Positions 1 through 9,461 of a stretch of DNA of 37,060 bases are shown in pieces. The stretch lies in contig NZ_DAVG01000024.1 of assembly GCF_002505485.1 (NCBI RefSeq), positions 1-37,060 of the forward strand. The letters run 5' to 3'. Under the pieces are notes generated by a model that made no database searches, had not been told where the DNA came from, and saw only the letters and a program-made list of their open reading frames with translations. The stretch is from Methanosarcina sp. UBA5 (lineage in GTDB: Archaea > Halobacteriota > Methanosarcinia > Methanosarcinales > Methanosarcinaceae). Position 1 is the first letter of the stretch; every line of letters starts with the position of its first letter. Made by a program: the position numbers and the translations under genes.

Positions 1-454
1 CTATCTTGACAACTTGATCAAGCTCAACACTCGAAACGTCATTTCTGTTGGCAAGAGAAGCTATAACTGCAGGGGTTACCTTGGCTGCTACAGCATTAAC
101 AATGTGTAGGCGTTTTATATCCTTTACATTGTTTTTTGATTTCTCATTCTCTAGATACTTTACAATATCTTTTTGACTGTCCTCGACTTTAGATTTCTCA
201 GCAGCAGTTTTAAATCCGAGCTTCTGATTTGGTAACATTACAATTACTGGAACTAGTTCAGTCTCTGAAGCGTCTCCAAGTTTAGAAGACAAACTCGCTG
301 AAATCTTATCATTTGAGTTTATACTGGGAGCCAAGTTTGTATCTTCAGCCAGAGCGGTGAATGAAAACAAAGATAAAAATAACAATGATGTGCAGATAAC
401 ACATAATAGTTCAGAAACCGCTTTTTTTGAAGGCTTCCGGATTTCTTTTTCCAC
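1..454 (-). CDS. Subtilisin-like (S8) protease, N-terminal part only
   Basis: The gene runs off the left edge; 151 codons are visible. It begins at a GTG (454-452) with a GGAG ribosome-binding site nine bases upstream. Residues about 14-35 form a signal peptide (hydrophobic core ending FTALAED). After it comes a stretch that reads like an inhibitor-I9-type propeptide of subtilases: it contains LVPVIVMLPN early and ends with HIVNAVAAKVTPAVIASLA followed by VSSVELDQVV, the usual pattern just before a subtilase catalytic domain. The catalytic Asp/His/Ser residues lie outside the window, so protease activity is inferred from the propeptide alone. The product is probably exported and self-processed. 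It could also be another protein that uses an I9-like domain. Confidence 0.7.
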   Translation of the reverse strand, partial: MEKEIRKPSKKAVSELLCVICTSLLFLSLFSFTALAEDTNLAPSINSNDKISASLSSKLGDASETELVPVIVMLPNQKLGFKTAAEKSKVEDSQKDIVKYLENEKSKNNVKDIKRLHIVNAVAAKVTPAVIASLANRNDVSSVELDQVVKI

Positions 455-1181
455 CTATTCACACTCCTTTTCAAAATTATTCTTTATCAGTCAGGGGAAT
501 GACTTTCTGTAACAAAATCATTTGTGTTTTCAGACCCTGCGTCCAAGAATATTACAATAACTAATTTTTAGTGACTATGTTTTTATTTCTAATGCGCAGG
601 AGCTCAACTTTATTACAGAATATAGAACCCCTATAGAGATAGGTGTCCAAATATAAAATACTTCTGAGTTTGAAATGACTAATATTTAATTTAATATCTA
701 GATATGCTCAAAAAAAGACGATTTATATATATTTAGTTGTATTAAATTTTACAAAAAGTACCTTTCAATATAAAAGATCAGAAAAGTCAAATTCTGGAAT
801 AGCGGCCCAAAAATACCAACAAAGCCGTTTTTTAAGTTAAATATCGGACTGTCGAGCCAGTACAAATTTCCGTCTAAAAAATACCTCTACCTTGTCAAGT
901 CCACGATTTTGATTTGGAGTTGGGTTTTATTTGGAACTATTTGGCTAGATAAATCGAAAAAACGAATTTTTACCTGTTAGTAAAAAGAAATGTAATAAGG
1001 AAGATATTTACTCTTAATTGAGTGAATATGAAATACTTTCTCATTTTGTATAACTTTCTTCCCAAGACTTCTACTTTAGCTGTTATACTCCAACCATTCA
1101 TACTTTTATTATTTGAACTTTATTATCCATTAAAGTCTAATCACTCAAAGTTTAATAGCCGTTCTTTCCAAGCTAAGTTCT
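455..1181. other. AT-rich intergenic region
   Basis: This 727-base spacer lies between two leftward genes. It is AT-rich, with poly-A/T tracts around 690-770 and 960-1020. A 60-codon open frame on the plus strand near 1022-1204 has no ribosome-binding site and no recognisable composition. No RNA gene or clear repeat was seen. Confidence 0.5.
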
Positions 1182-2780
1182 TTACTTGCTTTTCGAGACT
1201 ATGATATATCCAGAAATTGTTTTGGTGTTGCTTCCTCTTGTATTCTTTACTGTTAAGCTGACAGTGTATTTTCCTGCCTTGCTATATGTGTGTGCAGGAT
1301 TCTTCTGGGTTGAATATGTTCCATCTCCAAAACTCCATTTCCATAAAGTTGGTGAGCCTGTACTTTTGTCAGTAAACTGTACCTTCAGTGGGGATTTTCC
1401 TGAGGTGGGAGCTGCCGAAAAGGCAGCAATTGGTTTTTGTGGAGCTGTTTTTACAGTTATATAGTTCTTTATTGTTTTCGTGTTTGTCCCGGCAGCGTTT
1501 GTTACTTTTAAACTGACAGTATAATTTCCTGCTTTACTGTATGTGTGTGCAGGATTCTTCTGGGTTGAATATGTTCCGTCTCCAAAACTCCATTTCCATG
1601 ATGTGGGTGCTCCTGTGCTTTTGTCCGTAAAACTGACTTTCAGCGGCATAATTCCTGAAGTTGGGGATGCAGAGAAAGCAGCAACAGGTGTTTTTTCATT
1701 TTCTAACGTCAGAACATATATACTATTTTTTCCTCCTCTATCAGACCAGAAAGCAATCTTTTTGCCATCTGGACTCCACACTGGAAATGAATCCGATGCT
1801 GAATCAGATGTTAACTGCACTTTATTTTTTCCGTTGGCATTCATAACCCATATATCTTTACTGCCAGTCTTATCCGATACAAATACGATTCTACTTCCAT
1901 CAGGTGAAAACATAGGAGAATTATCACTTGCCGAATCTGAGGTAAGTTGAGTTTTACCGGTGCCGTCAGCTTTTATAGTATATATTTCCGAGTTTTCATC
2001 TTCATAATATGATTCATTTTTCCCGGCATAGTATACTATTTTTGAACCATCCGGAGACCATATCTGTGACTGCTTGGATTGAGTTTGATGGACAATTAAT
2101 CCAGGCCGAAAACTGGTTAAATCTTTACCTATCTTTCCAATGTCAATATAATAGTCAATGTCAGCCGGTCCGTGCGCACAGATTACTATTTTTGATGCAT
2201 CGGGCGACAGGGCGATGCCGTTAGCAATGCCCACATTTCCGAGATTGTGTTTATCGGACCCGTCTGAGTCCATTTCCCAATAAGAGCCCCCGATCTCTTC
2301 ATAAACCTCAGCGTAGAGTATTTTTGAACCTGTAGGAAACCAGGTGTATATATAATAATATCTGTACCAAATAGTATCAAGCAACTGGTTTTTTCCTGTC
2401 CCATTTGCATTCATTATCCATAAATCACTAGTGGGTCCAGCATCGTCATCGTATCGATTTTCAATGTATGAAATTTTGCTTCCATCGGGAGACCATGCGT
2501 AGCTGGATGTAAAATTATCTCCATTATTATATCCATTTATAGAGGTGAGCCTCTTTTCCCCTGTGCCATCAGAAAACACCTTATACAGCCCATTTCCCCG
2601 TGAGAAAAGAATTTCTTTCCCGTCTGGAGACCAAACCGGATTTGAATTAGACGCAACATTGGATGCCACCTTTGTTAATTTCTCAGCTTCCAGGTCATCA
2701 GCTACTGCTACGTTTGATGTCATAATCACTAGGATATTAAGAATTATTGACAGATATACTACTCTTGGATCAATTTTCAC
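1182..2780 (-). CDS. Secreted PD40 beta-propeller protein with two PKD domains
   Basis: This 532-residue protein starts at GTG (2780) with GAGGGA upstream. Residues 1-27 are a signal peptide. Residues about 35-360 contain seven TolB/PD40-type blades, each marked by a WSPDGKKI-like motif (variants include WSPDGSKI, WFPTGSKI, LSPDASKI and FSPDGSRI), so a complete seven-bladed propeller is expected. Two PKD domains follow (about 363-446 and 449-530), each with WKWSFGDGT and the HTYSKAG motif. The protein ends right after the second PKD, with no visible membrane anchor or sorting signal. Such proteins are typical Methanosarcina cell-envelope proteins; the ligand is unknown. It is paralogous to the gene at 3590-5143 and ends in TAA. 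Confidence 0.85.
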   Translation of the reverse strand: MKIDPRVVYLSIILNILVIMTSNVAVADDLEAEKLTKVASNVASNSNPVWSPDGKEILFSRGNGLYKVFSDGTGEKRLTSINGYNNGDNFTSSYAWSPDGSKISYIENRYDDDAGPTSDLWIMNANGTGKNQLLDTIWYRYYYIYTWFPTGSKILYAEVYEEIGGSYWEMDSDGSDKHNLGNVGIANGIALSPDASKIVICAHGPADIDYYIDIGKIGKDLTSFRPGLIVHQTQSKQSQIWSPDGSKIVYYAGKNESYYEDENSEIYTIKADGTGKTQLTSDSASDNSPMFSPDGSRIVFVSDKTGSKDIWVMNANGKNKVQLTSDSASDSFPVWSPDGKKIAFWSDRGGKNSIYVLTLENEKTPVAAFSASPTSGIMPLKVSFTDKSTGAPTSWKWSFGDGTYSTQKNPAHTYSKAGNYTVSLKVTNAAGTNTKTIKNYITVKTAPQKPIAAFSAAPTSGKSPLKVQFTDKSTGSPTLWKWSFGDGTYSTQKNPAHTYSKAGKYTVSLTVKNTRGSNTKTISGYIIVSKSK

Positions 2781-3589
2781 GATATTCCCTCACTTTCACA
2801 AGTACAGATCTTCTTATTTTCATAAACCCCAGCCGGAGAATTCTGTCCTGCCAGCGAAGGATTACCTACTTCCCTTATCTTAGGTTCATAAAAATAACCA
2901 AGAGAACCTGCTGTATTTCCAGGTTGTTTGCCAGGCTAAAGTCCACTGAACAACAAGATTTTTCATATATCTTCAATTGCAATAAATATCAAAAATGTTA
3001 CTTAGAAACAGCATTTCCTCTAAGCTAGATGTTGAAAACTCTGTATGTACCTTATGTTGGTAACCATTTCAGAGCGGCCAGTTTCTTTACCTGAGTATGA
3101 ATTATTCATCCCCCTTTTGCCCATATGTGCCATTTATGTAGCACCAGATATAACGCTACAAAATATACATTCTCAAAATATCTTATGTGTAATTTAATAT
3201 ATATATTTTTCTGTAATATATTTATATTCATAGCTAAATTATTTAATCTGTATTATACTCGTTATAATGTATGTTTCTATAATTATGTCTTATATGTTTA
3301 GATATAAGGAATAATTATAATCTTAGTTTGTCATAGAGATATGAAGCTGATTTTTGTTTTAAAAAGTAATATTACACCAACTTCTTGTAAATTTCCTTCT
3401 TTTTGCTGGAGTCTTCAAAAAAGAAATATATAAAAAATGGGCCCTTAAAGTCAGTTATTGAAAACCGCAATAAAGATAACTTTCAAATCTGGCAAAATAA
3501 GGGCAACGTGGCTGTTTTGTCATATCTTAAAAATAATTTCCCCACACCCTTTAGCCTTGACCTTCTATCGTTTTCTCAATAGAAAGTAT
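2781..3589. other. Intergenic region between the two propeller genes
   Basis: This 809-base spacer separates the two paralogous propeller/PKD genes. The 2781-2900 part is the leader of the downstream gene. Positions 3170-3330 are very AT-rich with many TATA-like runs on both strands, a plausible promoter region. No RNA gene or convincing reading frame was seen. Confidence 0.45.
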
Positions 3590-5143
3590 TCATTTTTTGG
3601 AAACTGTAATATATCCGGCCATAGTTTTAGTGTTGCTTCCTTTTGTATTCTTTACCGTTAAGCTTACAGTATATTTTCCTGCTTTGCTGTATGTGTGCGC
3701 TGGACTCTTAGATGTTGAATATGTTCCATCTCCGAAACTCCATTTCCATGAAGTAGGCGAGCCTGTACTTTTGTCAGTAAACTGCACCTTCAATGGGGTT
3801 TTTCCTGATCTTGGAGACGCTGAAAACGCAGCAACAGGTTTTGTGGGGGCGGCATTTACAGTTATGTAATTCTTTATTGTTTTCGTACTTGTTCCAGCCG
3901 CATTCTTTACTGTTAAGCTGACGGTATATTTTCCTGCTTTGTTATATGTATATACAGGATTCTTAACTGTTGAAGTTTTTCCATCTCCAAAGTTCCATTT
4001 CCAGTTAGTCGGGGATTTTGAGCTTTTATCCATGAACTTGACTTTCAATGGCGCATTTCCTGACGTTGGGGATGCAGAGAAATCAGCAATGGGTTTGTTT
4101 CCGTCTTCTAAAGTAAGAGTGTATATACCAAGATCTCCTCCCCTCTCAGAGTAAAAAGCAATTTTTTTGCCATCAGGACTCCACTCTGGGTATGAATCCG
4201 TTGCTGAATCTGTTGTTAACTGCACTTTGTTTTTCCCATCTGTATCCATGACCCATATATCTTCATTTCCACTTTTGTCAGACAGATATACAATTTTTTT
4301 ACCATCGGGTGAAAAAATGGGATTTTCATCATTTGCCGAATCTGATGTGAGTTGAGTTTTTCCGGTTCCATCGGTTTTTATGGTATAAATGTCTGAGTTT
4401 CCATTTTCATCGGAATAGTACACGATTTTTTTACCATTCGGGGACCATACTTCTGGTTGCCAGGATTGGGTTTGTGGGAATATGCTCCCATTGGTTAGAT
4501 AATAACCACTATTTTGATTCAAACTTTGGACGTATATTTCCTGTGGATACTCCCAGTCCCAGTTCGTACATAATATCTTTGACGCATCAGGTGACACGGC
4601 AATTGCGCCATTAACATTAACACCAATTTCATGGTTGTTTGAGCCGTCTGAATTAATTTCATAAAGCGAACCGATATTATCAACGCCACTGACATAGGCT
4701 ATTTTTGAACTTGAAGGGAACCAACTGTATATATAGAAAAACAAATTACTGACTGGATTTAATAACTGAGTTTTTTTAGTTCCATCTGCGTTCATCAGCG
4801 ATAGGTCATACGATCCAACTTCATCTGTAAATTGATAGTACGAAATCTTGCTCCCATCTGGAGACCATGTATAGCCGCCGTATGTATCGGATGCTAATTT
4901 CTTTTCTCCTGAACCATCTGAAAATACTTTGTATAAATTTGCCCCATAATTCCCTGCACCCTTTGCGAAAAGGATTTCTTTCCCATTTGGAGACCAGACG
5001 GGATTTGAATCAGATGCAACATTGGATGCCACCTTTGTTAACTTTCCAGCTTCTAAGGTGCCAGCTGCTGCTACATTTGATGCCATAACTATTAGGAAAG
5101 TAAAAACGATTGACAGATAAACTAATTTTGGATTAATTTTCAC
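3590..5143 (-). CDS. Secreted PD40 beta-propeller protein with two PKD domains (paralogue)
   Basis: This 517-residue protein starts at GTG (5143) preceded by AGGAGGG, and ends in TGA. The architecture matches its neighbour: signal peptide (about 1-27), seven PD40 blades (WSPNGKEI, WSPDGSKI, WFPSSSKI, VSPDASKI, WSPNGKKI, FSPDGKKI, WSPDGKKI), then PKD domains at about 349-432 and 433-516. The flanking blades and PKD domains are close to identical to the neighbour's, while the middle blades (about 90-240) differ most. This points to a tandem duplication followed by divergence of the likely binding face. It is probably exported to the envelope. No C-terminal anchor is visible, and the ligand cannot be inferred. 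Confidence 0.85.
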   Translation of the reverse strand: MKINPKLVYLSIVFTFLIVMASNVAAAGTLEAGKLTKVASNVASDSNPVWSPNGKEILFAKGAGNYGANLYKVFSDGSGEKKLASDTYGGYTWSPDGSKISYYQFTDEVGSYDLSLMNADGTKKTQLLNPVSNLFFYIYSWFPSSSKIAYVSGVDNIGSLYEINSDGSNNHEIGVNVNGAIAVSPDASKILCTNWDWEYPQEIYVQSLNQNSGYYLTNGSIFPQTQSWQPEVWSPNGKKIVYYSDENGNSDIYTIKTDGTGKTQLTSDSANDENPIFSPDGKKIVYLSDKSGNEDIWVMDTDGKNKVQLTTDSATDSYPEWSPDGKKIAFYSERGGDLGIYTLTLEDGNKPIADFSASPTSGNAPLKVKFMDKSSKSPTNWKWNFGDGKTSTVKNPVYTYNKAGKYTVSLTVKNAAGTSTKTIKNYITVNAAPTKPVAAFSASPRSGKTPLKVQFTDKSTGSPTSWKWSFGDGTYSTSKSPAHTYSKAGKYTVSLTVKNTKGSNTKTMAGYITVSKK

Positions 5144-5766
5144 TTATATACCCTCCTTTTAATAAGTATTCTTATTTTTGATAGAACTCTGAGAGTCAGA
5201 TCATTTTGCTCTTCCAAGAAAAGACCATTTTTCTTTAACATTTGACATTTAATTTAAATCAAATTCTCGGCACTGCCTTTTATTCCAATTATAAAATTAA
5301 ATACAGTTTTGAGAACGCCTGTTAAACTGTGTTTCTCTATTTTTATTTTAAGGCAAATAAAATAAATAGGTAGGATTCCCCACTAATCTTTAAACCTTTC
5401 CATTTTATTATATCTTTTTATAAAAATTTTCTAATTGATATAACTTTAATAGGGATCTGGCGTGAATAAAGTGAACCCGTGTAGAAACTGCAGTGTCTTT
5501 AGACACAAAAAATAAAAAGAATGCCTTTAGAATTTCAACTCCGCGCAAATAAATTAAAAAACCAAATTGTAAATTAAGTTCCCGAAAATTGTAAGGAGAA
5601 CAATTATACTTAAATTTGCCCAAAAAGTAGATTTCCTCTTTTACGGAATTTGATCAATTACTCATATCCATTACGTAAAAGTAGTACGGGAGAGAAGGAA
5701 ATCGGAAAAACATAAATTTCAAAAATGAAAGTTCTAAAAAAGGAGCATCAGAAAAAATATGTAAAT
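5144..5766. other. Intergenic region upstream of the propeller gene
   Basis: This 623-base AT-rich spacer carries the AGGAGGG ribosome-binding site of the gene at 3590-5143 (around 5152-5158) and the 3' flank of the tRNA gene. Short open frames here (for example 5408-5623 minus) lack ribosome-binding sites and look random. No other structure was recognised. Confidence 0.45.
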
Positions 5767-5840
5767 GGGATAGCGCGGATTTGAACCGCGGTCCAAGCGT
5801 CCCAAACGCTCGAGGATGGACCAAGCTACCCTACTATCCC
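5767..5840 (-). tRNA. tRNA-Pro (anticodon TGG)
   Basis: Read on the minus strand the 74 bases fold as a cloverleaf. The acceptor stem is GGGATAG/CTATCCC, the D-arm lies around GGTAGCTTGGTCC, and the anticodon stem GAGCG/CGCTT encloses the loop TTTGGGA (anticodon TGG, proline). The T-arm is CGCGG-TTCAAAT-CCGCG. CCA is not encoded, and no intron is visible. Confidence 0.95.
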
Positions 5841-5869
5841 AAGGGGTACGTCCTCTCAAATGAGATTAT

Positions 5870-5881
5870 CCTTTATATAGC
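5870..5881 (-). promoter_or_regulatory. Archaeal TATA box (box A) for tRNA-Pro
   Basis: On the minus strand the sequence GCTATATAAAGG sits about 30-40 bases upstream of the mature tRNA-Pro 5' end. That is the expected place for a TBP site giving a short pre-tRNA leader. Confidence 0.6.
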
Positions 5882-5995
5882 TTTCGTTAGAACATGTGCA
5901 TGTCATGCATTCTTTAAAAAAATCTTTTTAAAAAATTAAAATTCTTTCTGCCTGAGATTTCCAGAATTTCAGATTTTTCCCTGAAGTTGTTCTCT

Positions 5996-6547
5996 TTACT
6001 TCCAGCGGTGATAGATTTCGTTTTCTATTCCTAGCAGGTCCAGTGCCCTTCCCACCATCGTATCTATCAGATCTTCAAGGTTTCTGGGCCGCGAATAAAA
6101 ACCCGGGCAGGCTGGAAGGATGCTTGCCCCTGCTCTTTTAGCCTTAAGCATGTTTTCGATGTGTATCAGGTTAAGTGGAGTTTCCCGGGTCATCAGGATA
6201 AGTTTTCTCTCCTCTTTAAGGCAGACATCTGCGGCTCTTGTAAGAAGGGTATCGGATACCCCATTTGCCACGGCTGCAAGGGTTTTCATGCTGCAAGGAG
6301 CGATAACCATTCCTTCTGTTCTGTAAGAGCCACTGGCTATTGGTGCTGAAAAATCTTTCTGGGCATAGCTCCAGGTTGCAAGCTTCTCCACTGATTCGGG
6401 AGTATAATCAGTCTCAATCTTTATTATCTGGCTTGCGGCATCTGTCAAAACCAGGTGGGTTTTAATTCCTTTTTCCGCCAGTACTTCAAGAAGGCGAATT
6501 CCATACTGGACCCCTGAGGCTCCGCTGATTCCTACCGTTATCTCCAT
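5996..6547 (-). CDS. ubiX: Flavin prenyltransferase UbiX
   Basis: This 183-residue protein has the usual UbiX length. Visible motifs are the N-terminal flavin-binding GISGASG (6-12), CSMKTLA (85-91) and RETPL (121-125), all diagnostic for UbiX/Pad1. UbiX joins dimethylallyl phosphate to FMN, giving the prenylated flavin used by UbiD-family decarboxylases. In Methanosarcina one established user is the UbiD-type anhydromevalonate phosphate decarboxylase of the archaeal mevalonate pathway, so a role in isoprenoid synthesis is a good inference. No ubiD gene lies in this window. It lies 126 bases downstream of an LpdD-like chaperone gene on the same strand, which supports the assignment. It starts at ATG and ends in TAA. 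Confidence 0.92.
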   Translation of the reverse strand: MEITVGISGASGVQYGIRLLEVLAEKGIKTHLVLTDAASQIIKIETDYTPESVEKLATWSYAQKDFSAPIASGSYRTEGMVIAPCSMKTLAAVANGVSDTLLTRAADVCLKEERKLILMTRETPLNLIHIENMLKAKRAGASILPACPGFYSRPRNLEDLIDTMVGRALDLLGIENEIYHRWK

Positions 6548-6590
6548 TTTATCCTGCCGTTAATGTTCCTGCTGGTACTTCATTACTCAT

Positions 6591-6680
6591 CTCTATGCGG
6601 TTATTTCCATTATTAGTCTTTATGCCGTTACCCCTATTATTCTCTCTAGGCCGCTATTATTATTCTCTATGCATTATTTC
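6591..6680. repeat. Degenerate tandem repeat, about 25-base unit, between ubiX and the LpdD-like gene
   Basis: Roughly four imperfect units follow one another: CTCTATGCGGTTATTTCC, GTCTTTATGCCGTTACCC, TCTCTCTAGGCCGC and CTCTATGCATTATTT, joined by TATTATT-type spacers. The last unit runs into the 3' end of the LpdD-like gene. The units diverge too much for a recent duplication. Confidence 0.5.
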
Positions 6681-7090
6681 AAATCTTTATCTTGCCCTTT
6701 CAGTTCGTCTCCTTTTTCGTAAAAGGCAATGAAGCTTTCAACCATTTCCCCTGCGGCTGAGACTATATCCCTTATTTCTTCAGGGCTGATATTATCCTGG
6801 TGTATTCCAACAACAAGTACCGAGGTCTTCCTTGTGGCCCTGCTCACCTGCCTTGCCCCATCCAGGGCAAGATATTCCTCACGGTGTCCGAGCATTGTTA
6901 TCACTGACGAACTTGCTCTCTGGCTTTTCTCATCAAAAAGCCCTACGGCAACAGCTCCCACATGTTCCTCTCCGCCTGTAAGAGTCAACAGGTAATCCTC
7001 TCCTACCTTTTTCGCATCAAGTACAATTTCAACTTTCCCCACTTTCCGTTTTATCTGAAACAAGTTCCTACCTCGGCCTTGAAAATCCAA
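6674..7090 (-). CDS. LpdD-like prenylated-flavin chaperone domain protein
   Basis: The gene encodes 138 residues with family features: LLTLTGGEEHVGAVAVGL (about 34-51), SSSVITMLGHREEYLA (about 60-75) and VLVVGIHQDNISPEEI (about 91-106). These match my memory of the small LpdD-like family, whose founder helps load prenylated FMN into UbiD-type decarboxylases. Position next to ubiX on the same strand fits that role. The longest frame starts at TTG (7090) with AGGA a few bases upstream. A second TTG near 7066, after GGTAGG, is possible and would remove eight residues. It ends in TAA. The assignment rests on motif recall and context, so a search is needed to confirm it. Confidence 0.7.
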   Translation of the reverse strand: MDFQGRGRNLFQIKRKVGKVEIVLDAKKVGEDYLLTLTGGEEHVGAVAVGLFDEKSQRASSSVITMLGHREEYLALDGARQVSRATRKTSVLVVGIHQDNISPEEIRDIVSAAGEMVESFIAFYEKGDELKGQDKDLK

Positions 7091-7221
7091 AAAAATCCTG
7101 TTTTTCCCTTTAAGTTTTTTTAAACTTCCGTCTTATTTTTCTTTTTTTGATTCCCTTTTTTGAATTTTTAATTTCCTTTTTAAAATTTTCTTATTTCTAA
7201 TTTTTGTTATTCAATTCAACT

Positions 7222-8418
7222 TCAGAGATCACTCAGTTTAAACTGTTTTATGGGTTTTTTAACGTCAAAATAGTCTCTAGCGGCCTTTCCAACGACTTCA
7301 CAGTGCTCTTTCGGGCTATATACTCCCATTCTCCAGTTATCCATATGGGCTTCCTGCAAAATGGATACGAAATGGGAAGCCTCGTTAAGAGGGATCATTT
7401 TGTGGTCAGTTTTTATCATGGCCTGCATTTCCAACATTTCAGGCGTCTTAGGAATGTCCACAAGTACATATTCTGGGTCAACCCCAGCTTGCTCCGCAAT
7501 TTCTTTTTCTACCCTTCGGATTCGGTCGCGGTGCCTGAGTACAGCTTTTCCTACGTCTGCAAGGCCTACATATAAGGCCCGTTTATAGAGTTTACGTGCA
7601 TCCAGCAAGCGTGAAAGTTCTCCTGCATATCCGGCTGCTTTTCGCATGGATGCAACAAGATCTATATCGTCCATATACCTGAGCCTAAACGGATCGAGCT
7701 CGTTATTTTCAATCATATACTCCACTGCTCTGGAACACATAGCTTCCGAGATCCTGGTTACATGATGATAGTAAACCGATGTGTTCATCCAGAAACGTGA
7801 AACCAGAAGAGATTCGGCAGCTTTTAATCCACCATAATCTACAACGAGCCTATCCTCATAAAAATTCATCTTCTTTATAAGGCGATTATAATCCACGACC
7901 CCAAAGGCCACACCTGTATAATGAGCGTCCCGAACAAGATAGTCCATTCGGTCCACATCAATCTCGCTGCTGAGGATCTGCCCCAGAGAAGTTTCTCCTT
8001 TTATATGTTTTACGAGATTTCCGGGAGAAAGTCCATATTTGCTCAGGACTTCTATGATTTCTCCTTTTCCCAGGATTTCCTTTACATCGTCATGCCTGCA
8101 CCGCGTGTATTTGTCAATAACGTTTTCGGTAACATGAGAAAAAGGTCCATGACCTACATCGTGCAGAAGAGCAGCAGCTTTTATTTCGGTTTTCCTGTCC
8201 TCTTCAATCGAGTCGAGACTCCTGCTTAGCGTGGAGGCAAGATGCATTGTTCCAAGAGAGTGTTCAAAACGCGAATGATTTGCTCCTGGGTAGACAAGGT
8301 TCGAAAATCCGAGCTGCTTTACCCTCCTGAGGCGTTGCATCTGGGGAGTAGAAAGAAGGTCCTGAGCTAAATCATCCAGCTCGATGTAGCCATGTACAGA
8401 ATCAAGGACAACCTTCAT
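7222..8418 (-). CDS. HD-domain phosphohydrolase (SAMHD1/YdhJ-like)
   Basis: This 398-residue protein has the hallmarks of the HD superfamily branch that includes SAMHD1 and dGTPase-like enzymes. Residues 48-57 read HSRFEHSLGT, 86-90 are HDVGH, and 159-164 are DYLVRD. Metal ligands are therefore likely H53, H86, D87 and D159. Family members hydrolyse nucleotides, often dNTPs, but the substrate of archaeal members is not settled by sequence. It starts at ATG and is transcribed divergently from cofD, with a 113-base shared upstream region. It ends in TGA, about 130 bases before the LpdD-like gene on the same strand. Confidence 0.85.
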   Translation of the reverse strand: MKVVLDSVHGYIELDDLAQDLLSTPQMQRLRRVKQLGFSNLVYPGANHSRFEHSLGTMHLASTLSRSLDSIEEDRKTEIKAAALLHDVGHGPFSHVTENVIDKYTRCRHDDVKEILGKGEIIEVLSKYGLSPGNLVKHIKGETSLGQILSSEIDVDRMDYLVRDAHYTGVAFGVVDYNRLIKKMNFYEDRLVVDYGGLKAAESLLVSRFWMNTSVYYHHVTRISEAMCSRAVEYMIENNELDPFRLRYMDDIDLVASMRKAAGYAGELSRLLDARKLYKRALYVGLADVGKAVLRHRDRIRRVEKEIAEQAGVDPEYVLVDIPKTPEMLEMQAMIKTDHKMIPLNEASHFVSILQEAHMDNWRMGVYSPKEHCEVVGKAARDYFDVKKPIKQFKLSDL

Positions 8419-8500
8419 TATTCTTTAAACAGATTTCATTATATATTGCTGTTACTACTACTCTGATACTGTACATTTTGCAGAATGCCTACTACCCGAA

Positions 8501-8509
8501 AGTTTAAAA
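8501..8509 (+). promoter_or_regulatory. Possible TATA box for cofD
   Basis: AGTTTAAAA preceded by CCGAA (BRE-like) ends about 23 bases before the cofD ATG, suggesting a very short leader. This is a pattern call only. Confidence 0.35.
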
Positions 8510-8531
8510 GAAAGCCGAATAAGGTATTATC

Positions 8532-9461
8532 ATGATTATATTTTCAGGCGGCACCGGAACTCCAAAGCTCCTTGATGGACTCAAGGAAATCCTCCCCGCG
8601 GAGGAACTGACCGTTGTTGTAAACACTGCCGAAGACCTATGGGTTTCGGGAAATCTGATTTGTCCTGACCTGGATACAGTACTCTATCTATTCTCAGACC
8701 AGATCGACCGAAAAAGATGGTGGGGCATAAAAGAAGACACCTTTCTGACTTATGAGCGTATGCAGAAACTGGGCATCACCGAAAGCATGAAACTTGGGGA
8801 CTGTGACAGAGCAACCCATATAATTCGCTCGAATTTTATCCGGAGTGGAATCTCCCTTACAGACGCGACTTTAGAACTTGCGTCCATTTTTGGAATTGAT
8901 GCAACGATTTTGCCCATGTCTGATGATCCTGTTTCCACTTATATAGAAACTCCTGAAGCAACTATCCATTTTCAGGATTTCTGGATCGGGAAACGTGGAG
9001 AACCCGAAGTTCTGGGTGTTGATATAACCGGAGTTTCCGAAGCTTCAATCTCTCCAAAGGTACTCGAAGCCTTGGAAAATGACGACAACGTCCTGATAGG
9101 GCCAAGTAATCCGATCACGAGTATAGGACCTATTATTTCCCTTCCAGGCATGAAAGATCTGCTTCAAAAGAAAAAAGTTGTGGCAGTCAGCCCAATAATT
9201 GGCAATGCTCCTGTAAGCGGACCTGCCGGGAAACTCATGCAGGCCTGCGGGCTTGAGGTCTCTTCAATGGGAGTTGCGGAATATTACCAGGATTTCCTGG
9301 ACGTCTTTGTTTTCGATGAACGGGATCAGGCAGACGAATTCGCGTTTGAAAGGCTTGGATGCCGTGCTACCCGTGCCGACACCTTGATGACTTCAACTGA
9401 AAAAAGCAAGGAGCTGGCAGAGTTAGTAGTAGGGTTGTTTGATACTATTGTCTGTCCTTAA
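8532..9461 (+). CDS. cofD: 2-phospho-L-lactate transferase CofD (coenzyme F420 biosynthesis)
   Basis: CofD transfers the phospholactate moiety from an activated guanylyl donor to the deazaflavin Fo, giving F420-0. F420 is the hydride carrier of methanogenesis. The 309-residue length fits the family. Recognisable features are FSGGTGTPKLLDGL at the N-terminus, VVNTAEDLWVSGNLICPDLD (about 29-48), which contributes to the active site, and later SNPITSIGPIISLPG and SPIIGNAPVSGPAGKLM. It starts at ATG and ends in TAA, followed by a T-rich stretch. It stands alone as a transcription unit, divergent from the HD phosphohydrolase gene. Confidence 0.95.
   Translation: MIIFSGGTGTPKLLDGLKEILPAEELTVVVNTAEDLWVSGNLICPDLDTVLYLFSDQIDRKRWWGIKEDTFLTYERMQKLGITESMKLGDCDRATHIIRSNFIRSGISLTDATLELASIFGIDATILPMSDDPVSTYIETPEATIHFQDFWIGKRGEPEVLGVDITGVSEASISPKVLEALENDDNVLIGPSNPITSIGPIISLPGMKDLLQKKKVVAVSPIIGNAPVSGPAGKLMQACGLEVSSMGVAEYYQDFLDVFVFDERDQADEFAFERLGCRATRADTLMTSTEKSKELAELVVGLFDTIVCP

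Noticed and set aside
1022..1204. A 60-codon plus-strand frame left of the first propeller gene
   Set aside because: It has no ribosome-binding site, it overlaps the 3' end of a real gene on the other strand, and its composition follows the AT-rich spacer.
1186..1950. Plus-strand frames over the PKD region
   Set aside because: These are reverse shadows of the repeated PKD codons; the same shadows recur over the second paralogue.
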